Below, in pieces: positions 1 to 6,928 of a stretch of 64,000 nucleotides of DNA (position 1 is the stretch's first letter; every line of letters starts with the position of its first letter). The translations under genes and the position numbers were made by a program. Location of the stretch: assembly GCA_963757185.1 (NCBI GenBank), contig CAVWQI010000002.1, forward strand, positions 496,001-560,000. Direction: 5' to 3'. The stretch is from JAQBQB01 sp963757185. Its GTDB lineage: Bacteria; Gemmatimonadota; Gemmatimonadetes; Gemmatimonadales; Gemmatimonadaceae. A model generated the notes under the pieces. The model saw nothing but the letters and a program-made list of their open reading frames with translations. It had not been told where the DNA came from and ran no database searches.

Positions 1-1
1 C

Positions 2-478
2 GCGCAGCTCGTCCGCTTGCATCAGCGTCGGGCGTATGCCGTGTGTCGCGCCATCGTGCTCACGCACGAGGACGCGGAGGACGCGGTTCAGGAAGGATTT
101 CTTCACGCCTTCAAGGCACTGGACCGGTTTCTTCCAGACCAACCGTTTGGCGCGTGGCTGTACCGCATCATGGCCAATGCGTCGCTTGACTTGGTGCGGC
201 GGCGGAAAGTCCGCGACGCGGACGAGCTGCCGGAAGGGGTCCCGATGCCGTTTCGGGATCCCGGAGAGTCGGACGAACTTCGGCGCCGTCTCAACGAGGC
301 GTTGACGAAACTGACTGACCGGCAACGGTCGGTGATCGTATTACATGACGTGGAAGGTTTTACGCACGGCGAGATTGGCGAGATGTTGGGTATACCCGAA
401 GGCACTGCACGGTCGGACCTGCATCACGCACGCGCATCGCTGCGCCGCATTCTCGGGGACGTTCGGAGCGACCTATGA
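2..478 (+). CDS. ECF-type RNA polymerase sigma factor (5' end outside window)
   Basis: Sigma-70 family factor of the extracytoplasmic-function type, which directs core RNA polymerase to a stress regulon. The frame is open from base 2, so the gene begins upstream and the TTG at 17 is not the real start. Region 2 is seen in DAEDAVQEGFLHAFKAL and in the helix around WLYRIMANASLDLVRRR. Region 4 is seen in LTDRQRSVIVLHDVEGF followed by the recognition helix GIPEGTARSDLHHARASL. The stop codon overlaps the next start by 4 bases (ATGA), a coupling usual for sigma/anti-sigma pairs. The regulon cannot be seen from the sequence; the Spy-like and efflux genes downstream are natural candidates. Confidence 0.93.
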   Translation, partial: AQLVRLHQRRAYAVCRAIVLTHEDAEDAVQEGFLHAFKALDRFLPDQPFGAWLYRIMANASLDLVRRRKVRDADELPEGVPMPFRDPGESDELRRRLNEALTKLTDRQRSVIVLHDVEGFTHGEIGEMLGIPEGTARSDLHHARASLRRILGDVRSDL

Positions 479-840
479 GCGACATTCGATTTGGCCTGTT
501 TCCAGACGACGACGACGTAGTGCGCGGTCTGCGCGCGATCTATGCCGCGCCGTCGGGCGATGCCTACTGGAACGAGCTGCAGTCGCGCGTGATGGCGCGC
601 GTCGCCGACGTCGAGCTGGGATGGTGGACCGAGCTGGATCGCTGGGCGCGCCCGGCGCTCGCCGCCGCCGCCGTTCTGCTCCTGTCGGCCGGCGTCGCCA
701 TGTTCCGTGCTCACCAATCGGAGGCGGAGATCGCCGCCGACGCCATGCTGTCTTCACCCGCCGTGCCCGTATCGAGCGCGATTCGGCCGGCATACCAGGA
801 CGAACAGGGGGCGCGCCTGCGCTTCCTGCTCGGCCGATAG
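475..840 (+). CDS. Putative single-pass anti-sigma factor
   Basis: A 121-residue protein that overlaps the sigma gene by 4 bases. Residues 1-57 are a predicted cytoplasmic acidic/helical part with AYWNELQSRVMARV. One transmembrane helix follows at about 60-80 (RPALAAAAVLLLSAGVAMF), then a short periplasmic tail. No zinc-finger HxxxCxxC motif is present, so it is not a classical ZAS-type anti-sigma factor. The role is inferred from position, coupling and topology, as in CnrY-like proteins that hold their sigma factor at the membrane. No direct sequence match is claimed. Confidence 0.62.
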   Translation: MSDIRFGLFPDDDDVVRGLRAIYAAPSGDAYWNELQSRVMARVADVELGWWTELDRWARPALAAAAVLLLSAGVAMFRAHQSEAEIAADAMLSSPAVPVSSAIRPAYQDEQGARLRFLLGR

Positions 841-854
841 ACTCGGAGTCCACC

Positions 855-1247
855 ATGCAGCGCTCAAAGCAACAGGCGCTGATGTTCCTGCTCGGAGCCG
901 TCCTCGTGGGCGGCGCGCTGGGCTTCTCGGCGGACCGCTACCTGGGCCACGAAAAGTTCGCCGCGTCGTACGGGCCGCGGTCCAAGTTCTACGACGCGAT
1001 CGGGCTCTCCGAGCAGCAGCGCACCACGCTCGACTCAATCGCGTTCTCGCAGGACTGCGCCATCCGGGCGCTCCTGAGGCCGGAGAAACCGCAGCTCGAC
1101 TCGATCCGCGCCGCGTTCAAGGTGCAGGTCCGCCGCGTGTTCTCTCCCGAGCAGCTGGAGAAGTACGACCAGCGAGACGCCGAATTCAAAGCCCGCCGCG
1201 ACGCGGAAATACAGAAGGAGCCGAAGAGAACATGTTCCGCAAATTGA
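855..1247 (+). CDS. Membrane-anchored Spy/CpxP/CnrX-like periplasmic protein
   Basis: A 130-residue protein starting at ATG 855, 14 bases after the previous stop. Residues 8-25 form a hydrophobic signal anchor (MFLLGAVLVGGALGF). The rest is a charged helical periplasmic domain. LSEQQRTTLDSI and FSPEQLEKYDQRDAEF are repeats of the kind found in the LTXXQ (Spy/CpxP/CnrX) fold, which senses metals or misfolded envelope proteins. One cysteine (FSQDCAIRALL) could be a ligand. Its place between a sigma/anti-sigma pair and an efflux operon suggests a sensor for the pair, but this is inference. It overlaps the tolC-like start by 16 bases. Confidence 0.7.
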   Translation: MQRSKQQALMFLLGAVLVGGALGFSADRYLGHEKFAASYGPRSKFYDAIGLSEQQRTTLDSIAFSQDCAIRALLRPEKPQLDSIRAAFKVQVRRVFSPEQLEKYDQRDAEFKARRDAEIQKEPKRTCSAN

Positions 1248-2544
1248 TCGTTCTGCTGGCCGCGCCGCTGGCGTTGGGCGCGCAGCAACCGACCGATACG
1301 ACGCTGCATCCGATCTCGCTCGCCGAGGCGATTCGGCTGGCGGGTGACAGGAACGTCTCGAACATCATCGCGTCCAACAGCATTCGTTCCGCGAACAACG
1401 CGGTGCGCCAAGCGCGCGCCGCGTTCATTCCGAACGTGAGCCTGAGCGCGGGGCAGAGCAAGAGCTCCGGAGAACGACTCGGTCCGCAGAACAACATCAT
1501 CGGATTCGGATCGGCGTGGAGCTACAACACCGGCCTCCAGATCAACAACTTCACGCTGTTCGATGGCGGGCAAGATGTTCGCCGACATCAAGACGGCGAA
1601 CGCCAACGTCGCGGCCGCGGAAGCCGGCGAGGTGAACACCGAGTTCGCCGTCGCGCTCCAGGTGAAACTGAACTACAACCTGATCCTCGCCGCCAAGGAA
1701 TCGGAAGGCGCGGCCATCGCGCAGCTCGAGGCCGCGAAGGTTCAGCTCCAGACGTCCATCGCCAAGGTGAACGCCGGCGCCGCCAACGTCTCCGACTCTC
1801 TGCGCAGCGTCGTGCTGGTCGGCAACGCCCAGCTCGCGCTGCTCCAGGCGCAGAACTCGTATCGCACTTCGGCGGCCGCGCTCACGCGTCTCGTCGGCAC
1901 GCCGTACTTCGTGACGGCGCAGTTGGCCGACACCATCGAGCACGCGCCGACGCCGATCGACAGCGCCCAGGTGCTCGCGCTGGCGCTCGACGGTCCGGGG
2001 ATCCGCCAGCAGCAGGCCACGCTGACGGCCACGTCCGCCGCGCTCCGTTCGGCCAAGACGGCGTATTTGCCGACGGTCACCGGCGGGTTACAGCATCGGC
2101 GGAAGCGGCACGAGCGCGATCTATGGCTTCAACAACAATCCGTATCCGTACGCGCGGACGCTCAACGTTAGCCTCAACTATCCGCTCTTCAACCGCTTCA
2201 GCCGCGAGAACAACATCGCGACGCAGCAGATCAACTTGGAGAACGCGCAAGCAACCCTGAAGGACGACCAACTCGCCGCTCAACAGAACATCATCACGGC
2301 GATCGCCACGATGCGGAACGCCGAAGAGACGATGCGCGTTCAGCAGATCAACGTCGAGGCGAGCCAGGAAGACCTGCGCGTGCAACAGCAACGGTACAAC
2401 CTCGGCGCCTCGGTGCTCCTCGACGTCCTGAACTCGGAGTCGGCGCTGGTCGCGGCGCGCCAGCAGCTCATTCAGGCGCGTCTCAACTACCGGAACGCGC
2501 GCGCGCAGATCGAGTCGTACATCGGGAAGGATCTGCCGCAGTAA
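1232..2544 (+). CDS. TolC-family outer membrane channel protein, with two frameshifts
   Basis: Outer-membrane efflux channel, the exit duct of a tripartite pump. It begins at ATG 1232 with a signal peptide (MFRKLIVLLAAPLALGAQQ), then ISLAEAIRLAGDRN, the usual first helix. The protein continues across three frames. FTLFDGG leads into KMFADIKTANANV with one extra base at 1568-1571. AYLPTVTGG leads into YSIGGSGTSAIYGF with one extra base in the G run at 2085-2087. LNYPLFNRFSRENN and QQQRYNLGASVLLDVLNSE are typical second-repeat motifs. With the two bases removed the product is 436 residues, a normal TolC length. As written it is broken; sequencing error is more likely than decay because both sides keep full family similarity. 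Confidence 0.85.
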
Positions 2545-2567
2545 GACGACCACAGCCGAACAGGCAC

Positions 2568-2601
2568 GGGGGCGGGAGCTGACGGCTGCCCGCCCCCTTT
2601 T
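2568..2601 (+). terminator. Intrinsic terminator after the tolC-like gene
   Basis: A 9-bp perfect G/C stem (GGGGGCGGG at 2568-2576 with CCCGCCCCC at 2589-2597), a 12-base loop, then TTTT at 2598-2601. It lies 24 bases after the tolC stop and before the adaptor gene, so the adaptor and permease may have their own promoter or depend on read-through. Confidence 0.75.
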
Positions 2602-2704
2602 CATGCCCCGGCGCCCTCAGCGATCTCGCCTTCCGGCGCGTACCTCCAATAGGCAGATTGAACAGCTCGCGGCCAAGCCACCCGGCCGATAGGAGACCAC
2701 TTCA

Positions 2705-4694
2705 GTGAAAAGATTTGTCGGAGCGGCGTTGCTCGCCGTTGCCGCGGCTTGTGCCCGAAAGTCGCAAGCCCCGACGGTGCAGACCGCTGTCGCCACCCGC
2801 CGCGACATCATCGTCGACGCGCAGGCGAACGGCACCATGGAGCCGATCGCCGTCGTGGACGTCAAGTCCAAAGCGTCAGGCGTGATCAACAAGATGACGG
2901 TCGAGACGGGCACGAACGTCAAGCCGGGCGATCTCATCGTGCAGATCGACACGCGCGACGTCCAGAACAAATACGACCAGGCCAAGGCGATGCTCGACGC
3001 CGCGAACGCCAAGCTTCAGGTGTCGACGGCCAACAAGGCGCGCAACGAGGAAATGTTCAAGGCGCGCGTCATCACGCCGCAAGAATTCGAGCAGGTCGCC
3101 GTCGATTTCGAGAACGCTAAATCCGGCGTCGTGAACGCGCAGGCGAACCTCGACCTCGCCAAGCAGAGCCTCGAAGACGCCACGGTGAAGGCGCCGAGCG
3201 AGGGCACGATCATCACGAAGAACGTGTCCGAGGGCACGGTGATCGCCGGCGCGACGAGCTCCGTCAGCGGCGGCACGACCATCGTGCAGATGGCCGACCT
3301 GAGCGTCGTCCGCATCCGCGCGTTCTTCAACGAGTCGGACATCGGCAACGTGCACCCGGGCGAGCCGGCCAACGTCACGGTCGACGCATACCCCGACCGC
3401 CGCTTCGGCGGCGTCGTACAGAAGATCGAGCCACAGGCCGTCGTGCAGCAGAACGTCACGATGTTCCCGGTGCTCGTGAACCTCGACAACAAAGACCGCC
3501 TCCTCTCTCCCGGCATGAACGGCGAAGTATCGGTTCTCATCGCCGAGGTGGACAACGTCATCGCGGTCCCCAACGACGCGATCAAGAATCCGCGTGAAGC
3601 TGTCGCGACGGGCGCGATGCTCAACCTGTCCGCCGATTCGGTGAACGCATCGCTCCGCGCGCAGGGCTTCACCGGCGGCGGCAACCGAGGCGGCGGCTTC
3701 GGCGGTCGGCCGAGGCGGCGGCGCTGGCGCTGGTGGTGGTCGCAACGGCGGCGGCGGAGCGCCTGGCGCCGGAGCTACGAACGGCGCCGCGGCGACGAGC
3801 GGCGCGGCGGCTTCGACCGGCACGGCATTCGGTGACGTGCAATTCGCCAGCAACCCGGTGTCGCCCCCGCAGGGCGGCCAAGGGTTCGGCACGCAGGTCT
3901 CGGACGCCGACTGCAAGAAGGTCGACGACGTTCTCAAGAAGCACCCGAAAGAGAAGAAGCAGCTCGACGATCTCCGCGCGAAGATGCAGGCGCTCCGTCC
4001 GGCCGGCGCGAACGGGGGCGGCGGCGGCCGCGGCGGATTCAATGCCAACGGCGGCAACCGGCAGCGCGGCGATTCAGCCGGCGGTTTCCGTCCGCGTGGT
4101 GACTCGACGCAGCGCCGTGGCGGCGCCAACGGCGGTGGCTCCAATCCCGGCGGTGCTGGCAGTGGCGGTGGCGGTGGCGGTGGATTCCGCGGCAGCCCGG
4201 AGATGCAGGCGATCAACGAACAGATGCGCACGATCTACACGGCGCTCAACCTCGACCCGCGTACGGCTGGATCATGCGCGCGCCGCCAGAGCGGTGCGGC
4301 CGCCGGAACCCAGGCGAACGCCGGCGGCGCCCGCACGCAGGGCCAGGGCGGCCAGGGTGCACTCACGCCCTCGCCCGAGATGACCTCGCGGCCCGTGCGG
4401 CAGCGGGCCGGTCTCGTGTTCGTGTCGGACAGCGCCAAAACGCACTTCGCGCCGCGCCTCGTCCAGCTCGGCCAAGGCAACCTCGATTACACGGAAGTCG
4501 TGAGCGGTCTCAAAGAGGGCGAACGCGTCGTGATGCTCGGCGCACTCGCCCTCCAGGCGCAGCGTCAGGCACAGCAGGACCGCATTCGTCAGAACGCCAG
4601 CCCGCTCGGCGGGCAAGCGGCGCCTGGCCCCGGCCCGGGCGGCGGTGGTCCGCGCGGCGGTGGAGGCGGCGGCGGTGGTGGGCGCGGAGGCTGA
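2705..4694 (+). CDS. MacA/HlyD-family periplasmic adaptor lipoprotein, with one frameshift
   Basis: Periplasmic adaptor linking an inner-membrane transporter to TolC. GTG start at 2705 with AGGAG at 2691-2695. A lipoprotein signal ends in AVAAAC. Next come the lipoyl-like half (KASGVINKMTVETGTNVKPGD), a helical hairpin (residues about 95-150) and the beta-barrel (ADLSVVRIRAFFNESDIG). At about 3705-3712 the frame shifts by one base, inside a Gly/Arg-rich run. The other frame continues through NGAAATSGAAASTGTAFGD to the stop. Corrected length is 662 residues, far above the usual 370-400, because of a 200-residue Gly/Asn-rich insert with two helical pieces (about 3840-4250). The C-terminal membrane-proximal domain (GNLDYTEVVSGLKEGERVVM) is normal. 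Confidence 0.85.
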
Positions 4695-4698
4695 TTAG

Positions 4699-5919
4699 AT
4701 GCTGATCGGCGAAATCATCAGCGTCGCGCTCGGCGCGCTCCGCGCCAACAAGCTGCGTTCGCTGCTCACCATGCTCGGCATCGTGATCGGCGTCGGCGCT
4801 GTCATCGCGGTCGTGGCGCTCGGTACCGGCGCGCAGCAAGCGGTGAAAGACCGCATCTCGGCGCTCGGCACCACGCTGCTCACCGTGAACCCGGGACAAC
4901 AGCGCGGTCAGGGCGTCGCGATCGGTGGCGCGCAGCAGCGGCTCACTGTCGAGGACGCGAAGGCGGTCGACGAGCACGCGATGCATCTGTTGGGCGTGCA
5001 GCCCGAGATGCGGTCGATGCAGCAGATCGTGTTCGGCAACAAGAACGCGAGCACGCAGATCATCGGCACGACGCCGAACTATCTCGAGGTCCGCAAGTAC
5101 ACGATGGCGGTTGGGAAGATGTTCACCGCGGCCGACGACGAAGGCCGTCAGCGCGTCGCCGTCGTGGGCAACACGGTGGTCAACAACCTCGGCCTGACGT
5201 CCCCCGAGGCGCTTGTCGGCGAGACGGTTCGCATTCGTGGCACGCAGTTCACCGTCACCGGCGTGATGGCCCCGAAAGGATCGGCGAACGCGTTCCAGGA
5301 TCCGGACGACGAAATTCTCGTTCCGATCCAGACGGCCCGCTTTCGCGTGAACGGATCCGACAGGCTCGCGTCGATCAGCGCGCTCGCCGCGTCGGAGGAC
5401 GAGATTCCCGACGCGATGGCCGAGATCCAGCGCGTGCTCCGCCGGCAACACAAGATTCGCCAAGGCCTGCCCGACGATTTCCAGATTCGCAACCAGGCCG
5501 ACATCCTGCAGACCACGCAGGAGACGACTCAGGTGATGACTTACCTGCTCTCCGGCATCGCGGCGGTCTCGCTGCTCGTCGGCGGCATCGGCATCATGAA
5601 CATCATGCTCGTATCGGTCACCGAACGCACGCGCGAGATCGGCATCCGCAAAGCGCTCGGCGCCACCCGCGCGAACATCCTTCTGCAGTTCTTGATCGAA
5701 GCCGTCGTGCTCTGCCTTCTCGGCGGAATGATGGGAATCGCGCTCGGAGCCGGCGGCGCGACGATAATGAGCCGCACCGCCGGATGGTCCACCCAGGTGT
5801 CGCCAGGCGCGATCGTCATGGCGTTCGCGTTCTCCGCCTTCGTCGGACTTTCGTTCGGCGTGTGGCCGGCGCGACGGGCCGCGGTCCTCGATCCGATCAC
5901 CGCGCTCAGGTACGAATAG
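4699..5919 (+). CDS. MacB-type ABC transporter permease (FtsX superfamily), no ATPase domain
   Basis: 406-residue inner-membrane permease. It has an N-terminal transmembrane helix (LLTMLGIVIGVGAVIAVVAL), the periplasmic MacB core domain (residues about 45-250) and three C-terminal helices containing the FtsX motif ERTREIGIRKALGATRANIL. It starts 4 bases after the adaptor stop, so the two are one unit. Full MacB carries its nucleotide-binding domain at the N-terminus; here it is absent and no separate ABC ATPase lies in the window, so a partner must be encoded elsewhere. Substrate is unknown (macrolides, lipoproteins or peptides are handled by relatives). Confidence 0.9.
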   Translation: MLIGEIISVALGALRANKLRSLLTMLGIVIGVGAVIAVVALGTGAQQAVKDRISALGTTLLTVNPGQQRGQGVAIGGAQQRLTVEDAKAVDEHAMHLLGVQPEMRSMQQIVFGNKNASTQIIGTTPNYLEVRKYTMAVGKMFTAADDEGRQRVAVVGNTVVNNLGLTSPEALVGETVRIRGTQFTVTGVMAPKGSANAFQDPDDEILVPIQTARFRVNGSDRLASISALAASEDEIPDAMAEIQRVLRRQHKIRQGLPDDFQIRNQADILQTTQETTQVMTYLLSGIAAVSLLVGGIGIMNIMLVSVTERTREIGIRKALGATRANILLQFLIEAVVLCLLGGMMGIALGAGGATIMSRTAGWSTQVSPGAIVMAFAFSAFVGLSFGVWPARRAAVLDPITALRYE

Positions 5920-5943
5920 CGAGTCGCCGAGTCTTGCATTGAG

Positions 5944-5980
5944 ACGCGCCCGGACCCAGGTCCGGGCGCGTTCTGTTTGT
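5944..5980 (+). terminator. Intrinsic terminator of the adaptor-permease unit
   Basis: A 12-bp perfect stem (ACGCGCCCGGAC 5944-5955, GTCCGGGCGCGT 5960-5971) with the 4-base loop CCAG, followed by the T-rich TCTGTTTGT. It sits 24 bases after the permease stop. Confidence 0.78.
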
Positions 5981-6085
5981 CCTCCTCGCCGAACCCGGTT
6001 ACCCGCGCCTCAACACCAACGCCGCAGGCCGGCCCCCGCCGCACTCCACCCCCTCACCGCACCCCGCCTCCGCACCTCCGCACTC

Positions 6086-6142
6086 TTGACACGATATATC
6101 TCCCGTTATATCGTACTTCCAACGATATATCGCACTTGGAGG
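6086..6142 (+). promoter_or_regulatory. padR promoter overlapped by palindromic operator-like sites
   Basis: TTGACA at 6086-6091, a 17-base spacer and TATCGT at 6109-6114 form a sigma-70-like promoter. The spacer and -10 contain an inverted pair, CGATATAT (6092-6099) and TTATATCGT (6106-6114). A perfect palindrome CGATATATCG follows at 6123-6132. TTGGAGG at 6136-6142 is a strong ribosome site 4 bases before the ATG. PadR proteins bind short AT-rich dyads and usually repress themselves, so autoregulation by the adjacent gene is likely but inferred. Confidence 0.72.
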
Positions 6143-6146
6143 TTGT

Positions 6147-6773
6147 ATGTGGGAACCGTTCGTTTTTAGGGTCAACACGGGCCATTGCGGCGAACGCCGA
6201 GCCCGATGGGGTTGGGACGCTTTCGGTGGCTGGGGAGCCGGAGGAGGGCCCCGGGGACGCCACTGGAAGGGTCGCGCCGGCCGCCTGTTCGAGCAGGGAG
6301 ACCTCAAGTACGTGATCCTGCGCCTGCTCGAGGAGAAACCCAGGCACGGCTACGAGATCATCAAGGAGCTGGAAGGGCGCTTTGGCGGGTCCTACGTGCC
6401 CAGCCCGGGCACCGTTTACCCCACCCTCACCATGCTCGAGGACCTGGGCTACGCCAGGGCCGTCCCCGAAGAGGGTGGAAAGAAGGTTTACGAGATCACG
6501 GACGAGGGGCGGAAATACCTGGCGGAGCACAGCACGACCGTGGACGACATCTTCGAGCGGATCGCGAAGTTCGTGGAGGGGTTCACGGACACCCCGATGA
6601 TGGAGCTCAACCAGGCCTTTCAGCGGTTGGCGCGAACCACCTACAAGACAGCCACGGGCCACCTTGGCGAGAAGGAGGTGCTCGAGCGTCTGCGCGACAT
6701 CATCCGACGAGCCGCGGACGAGGTCGAGGCGGCCACCAAGGGGGCGCCGGAGACGCCGCCGCCCGCCGAGTAG
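6147..6773 (+). CDS. PadR-family transcriptional regulator
   Basis: 208-residue winged-helix repressor. After a Gly/Arg/Trp-rich leader of about 48 residues comes the PadR domain: LKYVILRLLEEKPRHGYEII (recognition region), PSPGTVYPTLTMLEDLGYA (helix 3 and wing) and GKKVYEITDEGRKYL. The C-terminal part is helical and should dimerise. The start is fixed by TTGGAGG 4 bases upstream. A glycine-rich N-terminal leader is common in PadR proteins of this type. The upstream dyads at 6092-6132 suggest autoregulation. It lies just after an efflux pump operon, and PadR repressors often control efflux genes, but no matching site is seen in front of 2705. Confidence 0.92.
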   Translation: MWEPFVFRVNTGHCGERRARWGWDAFGGWGAGGGPRGRHWKGRAGRLFEQGDLKYVILRLLEEKPRHGYEIIKELEGRFGGSYVPSPGTVYPTLTMLEDLGYARAVPEEGGKKVYEITDEGRKYLAEHSTTVDDIFERIAKFVEGFTDTPMMELNQAFQRLARTTYKTATGHLGEKEVLERLRDIIRRAADEVEAATKGAPETPPPAE

Positions 6774-6785
6774 TAGACGGGTAGC

Positions 6786-6863
6786 CGAAGGTTCGCTGCA
6801 CGTACCTTCGCTGAGCGCTAGATTTGAACGATGGGTCGCGGATCTCTTCCGCGACCCATTTTT
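6786..6863 (+). terminator. Hairpin pair with intrinsic terminator after padR
   Basis: A first hairpin (CGAAGGT 6786-6792 with ACCTTCG 6804-6810) is followed by a strong terminator: a 12-bp perfect stem at 6831-6842 and 6848-6859, loop TCTCT, and a T tract at 6859-6863. It ends the padR transcript. Because it lies in front of kup, it also shows that kup does not start at the earlier in-frame codon at 6824. Confidence 0.82.
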
Positions 6864-6928
6864 GCGTAGTCTCTGACGGGTCGTCTCCCGTGCGACAACG
6901 GAACGACCTCGTCGCTGAAGCAGCGTTC

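Noticed and set aside
6824..6928. An earlier start for kup
   Set aside because: The extension would be translated through a strong intrinsic terminator at 6831-6863.
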